Source of the DNA: Peromyscus leucopus
Taxonomy: Eukaryota; Chordata; Mammalia; Rodentia; Cricetidae
Assembly (NCBI RefSeq): GCF_004664715.2
Contig: NC_051079.1
Span: 63,428,527 to 63,492,526 of the forward strand
Direction of reading: 5' to 3'
Length of the DNA: 64,000 nucleotides
Below, in pieces: positions 11,336 to 24,000 of this stretch. A program made the translations under genes and the position numbers. A model generated the notes under the pieces. That model worked only from the letters and a program-made list of their open reading frames with translations, did no database searches and had not been told where the DNA came from. Each line of letters starts with the position of its first letter. The first letter of the stretch is position 1.

Positions 11336-11554
11336 CTTACAATATAACATCGCACAATATACTTTTAGTATGTGAATTAATGAAATGAATAAGAACATCT
11401 CGATGGCTAAGAAGAATCATCAAGCAAAACTCCAGGAAATTCCTAAAGGATATCACGGAGTGTTTGCTGCACTAGAAGACCATGATGGAATCCCAGCGCT
11501 ACTGCCTTCTATTGATGGGCGGCCAGATTTGAGGCAAGGTAGTGGCGACTCTTT

Positions 11555-11589
11555 CCTGAGCCACGATTGGGCGTCCCTCGCGGCTCAGG
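11555..11589. repeat. Short GC-rich inverted repeat
   Basis: cctgagcc (11555-11562) and ggctcagg (11582-11589) are exact reverse complements separated by 19 nt. No T-run follows, so it is not a polymerase III terminator. Role unknown. Confidence 0.6.
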
Positions 11590-12789
11590 ACTTTGAATAA
11601 ACTTTTTTGAGCCCTAGGAAAGATCCAGAGAAAAGACCAACTGACGTCGGGACAATACATCATCATCAGATGGGGGAGGCCAAGGGATCCTATCTGGAAA
11701 GGTGGGGAGTAAAGCTGGTTCGAGTGTTTCAGTCTGCTGCAGTCTAGAAACTCTGCCTCAGTGTCACCTAGCCTTAGACAGTACGTTCAGGCCCTCCTGG
11801 GCCGAGTCTCTCTCCTTCTGCGTTTAGAAATGCCCATCACCACTTTGGGACCTGGCAGAAGTGGGAGGAGCCAAACCCTCTCTAGACCCTCCCCCTTGCT
11901 TGAAAGTCTTGGGAGTTACTGGTATGCGTGAGTGAGTTCTGGGGAGTTACTGGTGTGCTTTAGCCCCGAGCAGGTTTTGGGGACACGCACCCGAGCGTCC
12001 TGCAAGGTGATCTTGCTCCCAGGGATTTGGGCGCTCTGGGGTGCTGCAAGCCTGCATTCGCTGGTATCTACGAGGCGTCTTGGAGCGCTCGTTGAAATTC
12101 CGGGAGCAATAAAGAAACTTCTCACCCTCTTTTGCTCCTGTTTTCGGGTGGGAAAGCAGTGGTCGAGTGGTTTAATTTCCCATCCTAATCGGACTGTGTA
12201 AAAATCGTGCACCGAGCGACTGAGCCAAGCTCTGCAGCCCGGCTGTCCCGGGTCGGCATGCGCCTAAAACACCCTGCAGTTCTGGGCTATCGCTCCGGTG
12301 TGAGCGGGTCCGGACGGGCCGCAGAGGGCGTCTGGAGACCGGAGAAACCGCGGCCGCCTGGCCCGTCGCCTCGGCCGGGGCTGTCCCTTTAAATCCTGGA
12401 GGAGGCAAAGAGAAAAAAGAAAAGAAAGAATAAAGACACCGAGCCCCCAGCGTTGGATGGCTCTGCCGGGTCCACCGCGCGCCGCCCCTGCGTAGGGACC
12501 TGACTCCAGCTCGCTGCCCGAGCGGGTCCTGGGCGTCCCCGGCAGCGCCGCCCACTCGCCAGCGACTGTCAAAATAGAAATTAGCGGAACCGGGAGGAGG
12601 CCGGGCCGCAGCAAGTGCATGTGTGGCAGGGCGGGGAGGGGGCGGGCGCGAGCGAGCCAGAGAGAGGCGACCGCACACATCCGGGCCCTTTAGCCCCGTG
12701 CGGGCCCCCCGAGCCGTGGGCGCGGGCGCTGGGCTCGGGGCGCGGGGCTGCCAGCCGCGGTGCGGGAGGCGGGGCGTGCGGAGGGCGGA

Positions 12790-12997
12790 GGCGCGGCCCC
12801 GGGAGGGAGGAGCTGCCCGCGCGCCCGCCGCTCGGCTGCACACCCGCTGGAGCAGCCCCGCCACGAGACTCTGACAGCGGCGCGGCCCGCGCGGCTCGGG
12901 AGCGCAGGGACCGACGGACAGCGGCGGAAAAGGAGGACGCGAGCGCTGCGGCCCGGAGCCAAGTGCGGGAGGCGCGCGGGGTCGGCGGCGCGCAGAG
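12790..12997 (+). other. Probable non-coding first exon (5' UTR)
   Basis: A GC-rich stretch inside the CpG island that ends at a consensus donor: cagag followed by gtgagcgg, with the GT at 12998-12999. No ATG occurs between 12790 and 12997, which fits an untranslated leader. The 5' end is a guess, since the transcription start cannot be fixed by eye. It lies just downstream of the GC boxes at 12628-12647 and 12764-12780. If the call is right, translation starts in an exon beyond this window and the first intron exceeds 51 kb. I cannot name the gene. Alternatives are a lncRNA or an unspliced CpG-island transcript. Confidence 0.5.
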
Positions 12998-13445
12998 GTG
13001 AGCGGCTCCGCGCGCGGGCTGTCAGGGGTCGGCTTCGGTACCTCAGCTGCCTAGGCGGGTCGGGAGGTCGCGGGGCTCCGCCAGGGTGGCTGTGCATCCT
13101 CGGCGCCCCCGAAGCGATGGTAGGGCCGTTGCTAGGAGGCAGGAGGTCCGCGCGTCCCGGGGCGCCGGCGAGGGCAGGGGCGCGCTCCATCGCTGGGCAG
13201 GAGGCGGGGGGCTGCGGTGGCTATTCAGGGGCTCCGTGCGTGCGGCAGCCATGCAACCGAAGGAGGCGGGCGGAGGCAAAGAGGGAGAGGAGGAGGGAGG
13301 GGAGAGCCAGCGGAGAGTGAGCCAGCGAGCGGGCGCCGCGCCTCCTGGCTGGCACCGCGGCCTGGAGCGAAGTGGCGCGCGGGGCTCGGAGGGAACTTCT
13401 GCCGGCGCGTGCGGGGCCCCGGTCTCCGCGGCGCCTCCGGGCCCG

Positions 13446-13467
13446 GGCGGGGCGGGGCGGGGCGGGC
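13446..13467 (+). promoter_or_regulatory. Tandem GC boxes (GGGGC)n
   Basis: Four consecutive ggcgg/ggggc units form overlapping Sp1-type GC boxes near the 3' edge of the CpG island. The runs of four G also make the plus strand G-quadruplex capable. They lie downstream of the inferred donor, that is in the start of intron 1. Confidence 0.75.
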
Positions 13468-13499
13468 CTCTCGGCAGCCACAGGTGGTTCCTGCCAAAA

Positions 13500-15665
13500 G
13501 TTTTGCTGTACTTCTGCCGGGAAGGCTAGAGAGCATTTTGGACAGTGACAGTTCTCTGGTACTTGGGCACCCGCAGTTCGCGCTGTCTTTTCTTGAACAT
13601 TAGGAAAGGGGTTGTCAAAGGTGGAGGGGATCCGGTACTTCTCAATGAGACCCAAGGGTTGCCTGGCGGCTGGGACCCAGGTGCCGCTTAGATGAGCATC
13701 TTAGCTACCGGTACAGGGGGGAAGTTGAGGTTAATGGGCGCACGCACGTAATTCCTCCAGGCCTCGATAAAGCGAAGCATAGCCTGCCCGGGAACCTGTC
13801 ATCCTAGTTGGGCGGCTGGAGATCTCTTCCTGGCGACATACTCGGAAAACCGCGTGCGCGTCTGTGCTCACGGTGTGCGCGTCTCTTGCTAGGTTGACAG
13901 TGAATTGTCTCCGACCGCTGTGAGGCTTTGTTATTCGCGCTGTTGGTCTGGTTTCACCAGGAGGAAGGCCGGGGCAGCCTGGAAGGAACCGGCAGGTTCC
14001 CTCACCTTTCAAATCTGCATAGCTGTGGAGACAAGCATTCAATCAACCCCTTGAGTCCACTGCTCAGGGCAGAAGCAGCTGAGGTTCCTGGCGTGTGCTA
14101 TCACTGCAGAGCTAGGGCTGGGGTTTCTGGGGCTTCTGAGACCGAGAAGGGAGTAGAGCCGAGAGGAGAAAAACACTTAAGAGAGGATGTGCTGTGTCCA
14201 ACGCTGAGAGGAAAAAGTCTGAGGTTCTGTGGCTTGGCTCGCTTCCTTATTGGCTGGGTTATACAGGGCAGCCAGGTAGAACCACCAGGGTAGGTCAGGT
14301 TTAGGCTGAAAGAAACCATTATTCCCAGAGAGGGTCTGATACCTGGGTGTTGCAAGTAGGTACAAAACCGCTGAGAGTTGGAAACACTCAGTCCTTCATT
14401 CTCCTTGGTCCTGTTCACACTCGCTATTCCCCCGCTAAGCCCGCCCACAAAGCGTAAACGAGCAGGGAAGGGGTTCGCTTTAAATGAGGCCACACGATTT
14501 GGGGAAACAGACTCTAGGCATCAAGAGAACTCATTCTATAATGAGCAATCCCAAGACCCAGGAAGGCGGTAAGTGACCTACCATAATGGTAAAGGAGCAA
14601 GGAACTAGAAATGACATCAGCAGCCCACATCAGCCTTGTGGACTTGTCCACAGAAGTGCCACTCCTAGACCCTGAGCCTATTATGGGCTTATTATCTGGT
14701 ACTTTCTAAATTCATGTTTTCCAGCAAAGAGATCCGGTTTCCTGCCCCCACTCCCTCCATCCTTGACCTAACAAAATCAAGATTGTCACTGCAAAGTCCA
14801 CTGTGACATGGTCCCAACTTTTCCTACACCCTCATTGCCCCAGATCTCCCAGATTCCTTGGGCAACATAATGTGGCTTGATTAGCCAAGATGAGTGTACA
14901 GCTTGTCATGCTGAAGCACCCACTTTCTGGAGGATGCCAGAACTGTTTTCCTGGTAATTAGGTTTTACAGATATTTTTGAAAGGGAGCCCAATTTTGGAT
15001 CAATTACACTTGGACACAAATTCAGTGCTGTTGTGGATACCAAATGAGAGAGATGAGCAATTATCTGGGGGTGTTGGAATGAATGTTGTTATGAGTATTT
15101 GACATAGCTATTAAGCATCAATGAATGGGTTCTCAGTAAATGTTTTTTACTCTGTACTTTATTGAGTAAACAAGTGTCTTAATTAAAAAGAGATTCGAAT
15201 TGGCCACTTATATTTTAGCCACTCTTTCCTTACCAGTGTATGTGGTGTGTGTGGGGGGGTGAGGTGGGGGTGGGTAGAGTGATCATGATTGAGAGAACTT
15301 TTTTTTCTTCAAACCAAGATATTCTAGGGCAAGGCTTAGCCTTCAGTCTGTAATGTTGTAGATGGCCAGGCAGAACCTTATTAAGTCAAAAAATAAGACT
15401 GGGTGTGGTATGTGTCAATCTGTATTAGTCAGAAATTACTATAAGAGGGACATTCTCTAAGTTTTATTGCCCTCAAGGACATGCAGTATGAAGAATTCAA
15501 GGCTAACAGTGCCACAGTGTGTCATTTCTCAGGTCTCTTACACAGGATCAAAGTCCCCATACCCATGCTTGGAATGCTGTAGAAAAAAAAATAAACAAAA
15601 AACCGTGATCTGGAATATTTTGCTAACATCTTTCACTTCTATTGCATGTTAATCTCATCGGCATC
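13500..15665 (+). other. Putative start of intron 1, unique sequence
   Basis: Low-repeat DNA after the CpG island. G+C falls progressively. No conserved-looking coding exon is seen in either direction. A short TG/GGTGG run lies at about 15238-15278. Confidence 0.45.
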
Positions 15666-15712
15666 CTCAGGAGCTAGACAGATGTAGAAACTGAGGCAGA
15701 GTGAGGGGGAAT
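15665..15712 (-). repeat. Short MIR-like fragment
   Basis: 'agatgtagaaactgaggcag agtgag' matches the most conserved MIR block in reverse. Only about 45 bp is recognisable. Confidence 0.4.
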
Positions 15713-18700
15713 GGTTTCTAGTGCATTAGCTTGCTTAGCTTGGGCTTCCAGGAGATAACTTGCAAGAACTTCTCCAGCAATGCTTCCAGACCATTGTCCT
15801 TCCCAGCCCTGAAGTTACAGAGGGATGTCACAGTGACAGTGGACTGGAGGCCGGTCACCAGGGCACCTTCTTCTCTACCCCCACAGATGCTGGCTTACCA
15901 TCCTTCCTCTTGTAGAAGGCTATGGGAACTTGGGGACTTGAAGAACCAGCTGGCTGGGGCTGGGGCAGGGGTGTGGGATCTATGTCTGTGCAGGACTGAA
16001 GGAGTCAGTCTATTTATAAATGCCCTTCCGCTCCTGGAAGAGGAGACTCAAGGGTCTGGAACCATTTGCAATACTGACTTCTCTCCGGGGTGACTGCGTC
16101 CCATTGAAAAAAAGCCTGCCACCCAACCATGTCAGATTGACCCCTGATCTGGGAAAAAGATCCCGCAGGGCTTTCCGAAGCCTTGCTGCCTTTGGGCATT
16201 TCAGTTCCAAGGACTCCCTAGAGTCAGCATGTGCAACTCAGGTGCTGTCCCCCCACACTACATAGGAGGATACCTGTGAACCCCCCCTTGCCCCCAGGAC
16301 CGAAATACTGGATAAAGTGCAGTTGGCTTTTAAAAGTAATGGAAGCAACTATTTTTATGCAGGAGATTGTGAACGTGGCAGATTAGACACGGCCCCCTCT
16401 GACTCCAGAGGCATTTCTGTGTGCTGCTGGAGGAGGTCTGAGGCTTGCCTTCTCCACTTGCCCCACCCCCATCCTAATGCCCCCCACCACCACTTATTCC
16501 TCACACCAATCCCAAATCCTCTTCTGTCCTTGATCAATAGTACCTGCCACGATGATGCTACTTACAACTTCATTCCCGAGGCTCCAGACTTTCTGCCTGG
16601 GCTGGTGGTAGCGGAGGAAGAGGGGTGGGAAAACCACTCTGTTGTGTTTGAATTGACCTGCCTGTAAGAACCAGCTCAGGGACTCACAGCAGCCTTCACT
16701 TAGGTGGGAAGACTTGAAGGAGAATCCCCAGGCATAAAGGAGAATTGGTATAGGGCCTCAGGGCTTTTGGTTAGCTCTTCTCTATGGGCTCAGCGTCCAG
16801 CTCACAAGGCTGGCTGCAGGAACAGTTTGCTGAACCGATACCATGGGATGTGCATGGCGAACAGGGATCAGATTGGCTTCTTTATTGACAGTGTGGTATG
16901 GAGGCATGTTGGGAGGGCAAGGATGTAGCAGCAGAGTGTGGGTGAGAAGAGGGGCGGGTTGTCCGACCAGCATTTTGAGGTCCTTGAGGCCAAGCTAATT
17001 GACCACTCACTACCACCAGGCACGCTAGAAGCAGCCTCCATTGACTCAGGAGCCGGGGATGAAGTCCTTTTCTGTGGTCAGGCTGGCCTCCCCCAGTGGG
17101 CATGCACTAAGGCTCCACAGGAAGGCAGGCTGGGCCTTGCGTAACCTGGCCACTAGGAGCTTGGTCTCTAGCCCTTCCTTCCCCACTCCTTGTTTCCTGA
17201 AGGAGCTCTCCATCCTGGTCTGCTAGCCTTCCCTGTGCGTCTTCCAGCTGGCTTTGCCTTGTCCTTTGGGTCGCAGCTGAAAGACAGCGTGTATTCTTTC
17301 CTATACCCAGGGCTCCTGGGGAGTGTGTGACTTTGGTCCTTTGCTGCTTGACTTCCTCACGGGAGTGTTAGCACCAGGAGGCCAAGGACCCCGCTTAAAT
17401 GTCTGCCGTTGTGTCCTCCACATCAGAGCTGGGCTGGCACACCGAAGTCAGTAGTGGAGTGAGTGTGCCTGTTAGAGCTGTTGGGATGTGTGAAGAAGAG
17501 GCGGCCAGGATCTCTGTGCTCTGGGTCCCTTCAGCCCAGAGACAGAAAAGAAAGCTTGTTATAGGTGCTCTGATGTAGGGCATGAAGGGAATGTGGAATT
17601 CAAGAAGCACGGGCCATTGCCAAGGGTGGCTTGGGTAGAGAAATCTCTACTGGTGGCAGAGCTGAGCTAACCACCCCCCCCCACCCCCGCCACTCTGGTG
17701 AGCAAGAGTCCGAGCATAATGCCACCCTTGGAGAGTGAGGAGCTGTGTTTTTCCACCAGTTCCATTCATTGGCAGCCTCTTCAGAACAGCCGCGGACAGC
17801 TGTCTGCCAGCATGAATACAAGGAGGGCTCCTCTCCAGGGCTAGGGGGGCACACTCAGCCCCACAGGAGGAGGGGATTTCATCAGTGTTTCACATCCCCA
17901 CCGACTTCCAAACCCCACTGAAACAGTGCCTATAAAAACGGGCTCACATGCAAACCCAAAGAAATGACTAACATTCCGGTTACCGCTACCCCTTCTCTGA
18001 TTATCAGAGCACTACTAGTCATTATAGAAAATCTGGAAAGTGTGGAAAAGAGTAAAATTAAGGCAAAACTGCCGCAGCCCCCTAAGTTCCTGCATTCCAC
18101 TGCAGTCTCTTTCTATATCTACAAATGGACGTATAGAAAGAGAAGCATACATGTATGGCTGCATGGCTTCCCCAAACTTAACCCACTCCGTCTCCCCCAA
18201 GCTTGTCTCCTGGGAACCTAACCCTCACATTCCCACTGTCAATCATTGATGATGGAGGAGAAAGAGGCCCCATACTCTCTAAAAAGAGCTTGGGTAGCTT
18301 TAGCGTTTGTACTGTGAATAAAGAAAACTGTTGTGTTTTCCAGCACCCCAGCACACTGGGGAGGTGGTTCACGCTTCCCTCTGTACCATCATGCTAAGGA
18401 CAAGGGGTCTGTGGTACTGCATACATACTTTAGAATGTTTGGAAGCATATTCAGCATGGATGTATAGCTTTCTTTCAAGGACTGTACGATACTTCTTTAT
18501 GTCTTCTATAAAAGAGATTTTTCAGTGCCCATGACCTATGACCTAAAGCTAACAGAGACAGGAAGAATTTAAGAAATATAAACCTATGTCATTCCATTAG
18601 TGTTTTAAGGCTTTCCTGGGGATGTCCACTACTCCTTTAGGGGCGTGTGGCTACTGTCTCCCTCACTTTTGTATTCATGGCTTGGAAACATGGCTGGCAT

Positions 18701-21290
18701 GGATGAAATACAAAATCCTTCCTGTGGGAGGGGAGACCCTGATGAGGTCCACTGGAGGTCAAGGTCTCTTCAGAGTGTGCTGGGCTGGGAGGTCGGGGCA
18801 GGAGGGGGGCGTGAAGAGCAGAGAGCAGCCATTCAGGAAGGCTGATTTCTGAGACAGTAACTAGATGCACATTGCAGTGGGCTTCAGTGAGTCTTAATGA
18901 AATCTTATGTAAAAGCGTAGAAGACTCAACTCCCTGGAGACCACAAGCAGAGGGATCCAGGTTGGAGGAATAGAAGGGTGCAGAGCTGAGCTTCAGGGCG
19001 GCAAGCAGCTCTGCAGATTGGTGCTCATCAAGGCCCAGAACCTAATCCCAGCAGAAACTGAGTCCTTGGGATTGTGAGGCCCCTCCTCTCCTCTAGTTTA
19101 TCAGAAAAGGAGACTGAGGCTGAGGAGTTAGGGGCAAATGAGGAGCATAGCATTTGGTGCTGACCAGCACCAAGTCCATCCATGGCTTTGCCACTTTCCT
19201 GAGTCACGATGGCATGGTATGTTATTTAACCCCTCTACTGTATAACGGCAGTGCTAGCTTAACAGGGTGTTCAGGATATCGTGGCATTTAACATGTGCAT
19301 GTGAGTGCACCCACGCACACTCTTGAGCATGCACAGAAAGGGGGAGGGATATATATATATAGTTTAGAGTAGCCTAACAAAGAACCAAGGACTATTGCAG
19401 GAAGCCACCATTACTTAGTCATTTTGTAATTTTGTTTCTAACCTAAGGCAGGAAAGGAAGATGAGACAAAGTATAGACATTCTCAAACATCCTAGACTTT
19501 GCTGTCGTCTGTTCCCATCTTTCCAAGCTGCCACCTATTTCAGAATGACGATGTTGGGGGTAACTGCTTTACCCATGGGCAGAGTTAACATCACTCACAA
19601 GGTACCGCTGCACCCCTCCTCTGCTTTCCCACCTCAAGTGGAGGAACAACCACACTCATTCAAGCCAGGATAATCCACTCAGCACTGCTGAGGGGCACAC
19701 TGCTTCCTCCTGCACGTGGGCACCCACCGGTCTTCCCAGTGAAGACTCTTGGCTTTAATTGACAGGCAGGAGCAGGTCAGTTTTATTGACCTTGGGTCAA
19801 GTCAGAAAGCAGCAGAGTCTAATAGGAATTTACGATGTACCATCTACACACGCGAAAAATTTCTGGTCGCTACATTTTTAAAGTAAAAGAAAATGGGTAA
19901 GATGAATTTTAGTGATGTATTTTATTTAGCTCATTCTAGCTCAAATATTATCATTTTAACATGGGTCACTAGATCTGTTTCAAATGCTCACTAGCTCCCA
20001 GGCTGGTGGCTGCTATTCTGGACAGCAAAGAAAGTCTGGGGGCACAGGTTAGGAGGGCTAGTCCTGGGGAGGCAGGGACGATGTGGGGGCTGTGCAGCGA
20101 GGGAAAGTAGCCCAGCACCGGGGTGAGGGGAGGGCATCACAGGCAAGCGAATTGCAAGGGAGGCAAGGACAGGAAATTGACATTTATCCTGCCTCTGTGA
20201 TGGGTGTATGCTCTGTGCCTGAGGCGGGGGAGGGTGGTATTCCACTCTCACAGGCCTCAGTTTCTCCATCTGTCCGAGAAGTCAGATTATTTTCAAGAGC
20301 CACACCTTCCATAGTACCCTCTGGTTTCTGAGAGAAAGACATGGGAAGCCAGTTTGGCCACGGTAGATTAGGAAGAGGTGGGCTGTGGGAGCAGGTTGGT
20401 AGCAGAGGCGACTTTGGGGGCCCACGCCATCTTCAGCCTGTACAGTCAGCTCTCTAAGAACGGACTGTGTCCAGTCACCGAGGTAAGCTGTTACTGAACG
20501 TGCTTTGGAGGTGGACAAGGGCGTTGCCGTGTTGAAACAGTGACATTTTCATTGTGCTACAGTTCTGAAGCTGCCTTCTGTCCCTGGTCATCCCAGAGGG
20601 CTGTGAACAGAGACCATTAAAAGATGGGAGTGGCTGGGCAGGAAATATTAGCACACAAAAAAGGGAACTTTTTCAGCTCTGTCATTAATGGGCACCAGGC
20701 CTGTCCAGAGAGGATGTGGAAGAGGGAGGGATAGGGCAGGCGTGCTTGGAGGGAAGGGTGCGACCTAGTGTATTTTCGGCTTCTGAAGTCAGAGCCTCTG
20801 CTTTTCCTGTGCTCTGGAGAGGAGCACTTGGGGTTCTGTCTCTTTACCATGCCCCTCTAGAAGGGGGAGGAAGCACTTGCGCGATCTCTCTGTCTTTCTG
20901 TCTGTCTCTGTCTCGCTCTCTCTCTAGGAAGAGCTCTGCTATCTTTTTAGGCATGTTATCATCATCTAGCTAGCTTGTGATTCCCTGAGGAAGCCCCATC
21001 TCCCAGACAGAAAAGAGGCCCAAACAGGCTAGACCAAATGAGGGAAGCGAGGCTCAGAAGGGCTGCATGACTCTTGAAATCCACTCCAGTGGGCAGCAGA
21101 GGACTGGATGCCAGAACTGGAGCCTCTGCCTCCCCCAAAGCCCGGGCCTGTAGGGTTTTTCTCTTCCACGATTCACAGGTAATTCCTTGGACTGCTTTGA
21201 ACCTTTTTTAAAATAAGGATTTCTCTCCTATGTTTTCATCAACTACATTTTTATTACTTTCCACACATTGTTTGCTTTGAATTTTTAATT
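15713..21290. other. Long low-repeat unique stretch
   Basis: More than 5 kb with almost no young SINEs. Weak MIR traces are seen near 19085-19125, 20245-20285 (cctcagtttctccatctgtc) and 21010-21130. There is a small TA run at 19349-19361 and a TCTG/TC-rich patch at 20886-20926. The open frames are short and overlap on both strands. It looks like ordinary intronic sequence. Confidence 0.45.
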
Positions 21291-21299
21291 TAATTTTTT

Positions 21300-21620
21300 T
21301 TTCTGAATAGGTCAACAGTTACATGGTTTAAAATTCAAAAGATACAAAAGGGTATTTGAAGTGAAACATCTTTTTCTCACAGCTGCTGGTCTCCTTCCCT
21401 GGGGCAGCTTCTATTCATGATTTCTTCAGTTTAAAGACATCTAGCATGCACAAGAAAACATAGATGTGGAGGTACACACATGAATGCATGCTTTTAATAT
21501 TTTCAACCAATTACAAACAGATCAGACCATTGCATTTTATTTTTCTATGTTCTTTTCAATATGTCTTTGAGATATCCTTTTAAAATTACATTTTAATATT
21601 TATTACCTTTTCCTTCTTTC
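21300..21620 (-). repeat. Ancient L1M-like fragment, T-rich strand
   Basis: 'ggtttaaaattcaaaagata caaaagggta' and 'caatatgtctttgagatatc' follow the order I remember from the 3' region of old mammalian L1 elements read in reverse. Very diverged; family and strand are tentative. Confidence 0.45.
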
Positions 21621-21947
21621 AAGGAAAGTCAGTTCTTTCCTTCCTCACGTAAGTTTCAGAAATCAAATGCAGGTTGTTCGTCAAGAGCCATACGCACGGA
21701 ATTCTCTCGGCAGCCCATCTTGGAGATATCTTAAAATCTGACTGATTATTTGATGACTCCTAATACATGGATATTTTGGTTCCCAGCCTTGTGTTGATAC
21801 AATACCCAGTGATGTTTTTTAATGAAAACACCCCTGACTTTTCTGTGTACGAAGAACTTTTCAGGAAGAGTAAGTTTGCTACCTCTGTGCACAAGATATT
21901 TCAGAGGATAAAATGTCTTAATTCCTTAAGGATTAAGAGTAGAATGA

Positions 21948-22184
21948 GGGGTTAGGGAGATGGCTTTGTCATCTGACTGCAGGGTGGCACCCAGATGTAA
22001 CCCCAGTGCCGAGGAGAAGACAGGGGGTGACTAGGGCTTGCTGGCCGGCTAGTCTAGCCGATCACGGAGCTCTGGGTTCAGTGAGAGACCCTGTCCCAAA
22101 GAATAAGATGCTGAGGGTTAGAAGAAGACACTTGAAATTGACTTGTGATCTCCATGCATCACACTACACTAGGTGTAGTGGTCT
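21948..22184 (+). repeat. B2/B3-like SINE composite, plus strand
   Basis: 'gggttagggagatggctttg' is the tRNA-like head. 'gttcagtgagagaccctgtc' and 'gacacttgaaattgacttgt gatctccatg' follow in the order of a common rodent SINE. The CA/GA tract downstream has grown from its tail. Confidence 0.7.
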
Positions 22185-22185
22185 A

Positions 22186-22274
<89 letters not shown>
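22185..22274 (+). repeat. (AC)n(AG)n microsatellite
   Basis: About nine AC units run straight into about 35 AG units without interruption, at the tail of the preceding SINE. Confidence 0.96.
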
Positions 22275-22276
<2 letters not shown>

Positions 22277-23455
22277 GTTGAGCTGGACTTCCTGGAAAAC
22301 AAATGTAGTCAAACATGACCTATCCAGTTGATGCTGCCGGAGGTCCTACCGCATGAGAGGTAAAGATGGGGCCCAAGAGAAGAAAGGGTTGCAGGGCAGC
22401 ACCCACACACTGGTGCTACATAGTGACAGACTGGAGCAGTCTTGCCCGCGTGCTGGGGAGAAGTTGTCTAGCCCGTCATTGGCTCCAGCCCCGGTGAAGG
22501 AGAAGAAGCCCCGCGGTGTGGTGTGTTCTGGGCCCCATGCATGAGAGGTGGGTGTAGAACATTAGGAAGGTGTCCAGGACAGTTGAGAGCAACAGTGACT
22601 TGTAGAAAGCACCCCTGCTGTCTGCCCTTGGTCCCTCTCAACTGCCTCTCCCAGTCCTCCAGAGGGCAGAGCCTTGGACTCTGTCCCCCTTTGGCCTTGA
22701 GAACTTTGGAACCCTTCTATGTCCAAAGCAGTCAGGGCTGGCTTCAGAGTCTAATGAGCAAGTGTTAGTTGGGCCAATCCCTTCACATCGATTAGGCCGT
22801 GATGGTAGAGCCAGGCAGACAGGGGCTGTGGCCATTAGTGAGAGACTAACCTCACTTTATGGAAGGAAGTACACTTTCCTGTCTGACCTGGAGCCTGGGG
22901 TTCACCTCTGTGTATCAGCAGCTTGCTGTTTCCCTCTCAAATTTAGGGTGATCTGCTTTACATTAATGCTGGCCTGAATCTGGGCAGCCTGCTTTCTGAA
23001 ACAGCCCCAGGCTGTGAGGACAGACCCTGATCAGGTGAGCTACAGTTGCAGATGGGTCCTGAGAGCACCTGCTCTTGAAGAATCTTTACTATTTTTTTTT
23101 TGTGTATTTAGAGAAGGAAGCTGTGACCCCGTAAGACCCAGGTATATTTGGGCTCTTGTGGTATCGTTAGTCTTGGGCTTAGTTCTCCAGGGCACAGGGG
23201 AAATCCAAGACAGGGTTTTGTGTTCAAGGATCCAAAGATCTCTTTGGAAGATGTCGATGCATACTGGACATATGCAATCCTTATGCTGGTGACCGCATGA
23301 TACAGTGTAGCTTGGAAAGGCTATATTGGTTTGAAGAAGGGCAGTGATTTGCCATGCAGCCTGGGCACTGTGAGACTTGACCTCTGGAAGGGAGCTTGGG
23401 GGAGGAAAGGAAATGACATGATGGAGCAACTGCTGCATTGTAAGCTCTTCCTAGT
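22275..23455. other. Unique sequence, no gene seen
   Basis: No recognisable repeat over 50 bp and no convincing exon. The open frames are short and overlap on opposite strands. Confidence 0.45.
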
Positions 23456-23459
23456 TGTG

Positions 23460-23605
23460 ACATGCCCATTAATTCTCACAACGACTTTCAATTCAACATT
23501 ATCATTCCCATTTAGCAAATGAAGAATTAAGGCTTAGGATGTTTAGGTTAGCTTGCTTGAGGTGGTGTACCTGGCAGGAAGTAATTAGGGAAGTGACAGA
23601 GCTAA
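23460..23605 (-). repeat. MIR SINE, minus strand
   Basis: 'cattaattctcacaacgact' then 'tatcattcccatttagcaaa tgaagaatta' then 'cttgaggtggtgtacctgg' follows the full reverse MIR core. This is the clearest MIR in the window. Confidence 0.7.
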
Positions 23606-24000
23606 TTCCACAGCCCATATTTTATCTATTATATTGAAAATTGAGTGTTCAGGGTTGGAGGACAACCTTGGGCAAGGGAGTCGTTGTGGGACCAACATGA
23701 CATGGGCTAAGCGATGATGTGTCCCTCCAGAAGAAGAGTGTACGGGAGCAAGAGGAAACACATCTAGTTAGGGAAGCAAGTCTGAGGAGATCATTGCAAA
23801 ATTCAGTGAATGCCTGGTTGGACCGCCCTGCCTGATTCATCGAATGCTGCTATGCTTCAGGGGTGTCATGGTTTGAACTCCATCCTTAAAGGATGAGAAC
23901 TTAGGAAGAAATAAGCCGTTAGATGTCCAGAAGTAAAACTAAACATTCGAGTCCAGCACCACACCCCCACACGGGGATGATTTTTAAAAATCACCATCAT

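Larger units (their letters stand above)
10380..12200. other. Unique sequence upstream of CpG island
   Basis: No repeat larger than the AT palindrome at 11298-11335. CpG density rises from about 11.95 kb. A 71-codon frame at 11385-11600 (+) starts with two nearby ATGs and ends beside an AATAAA. It has no domain I recognise and no supporting splice structure, so I leave it as unexplained sequence and not a gene. Confidence 0.45.
12230..13480 (+). promoter_or_regulatory. CpG island, probable promoter
   Basis: About 1.25 kb in which CpG is frequent and G+C very high, in sharp contrast to the rest of the window, where CpG is rare outside young SINEs. GC boxes are visible at 12628-12637, 12638-12647, around 12764-12780 and as a (GGGGC) cluster at 13446-13467. 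A weak TATA-like tttaaat lies at about 12388. CpG islands of this size in mammals usually mark the promoter of a housekeeping or developmental gene. Direction is inferred from the splice donor at 12997/12998; a bidirectional promoter is not excluded. Confidence 0.88.

Noticed and set aside
12172..12864. 230-codon open frame on the minus strand in the CpG island, and several 120-190-codon frames on both strands nearby
   Set aside because: Stop codons are rare in GC-rich DNA, so long frames are expected in every frame of a CpG island. Composition is Arg/Pro/Ala/Gly with no domain, and frames overlap on both strands.
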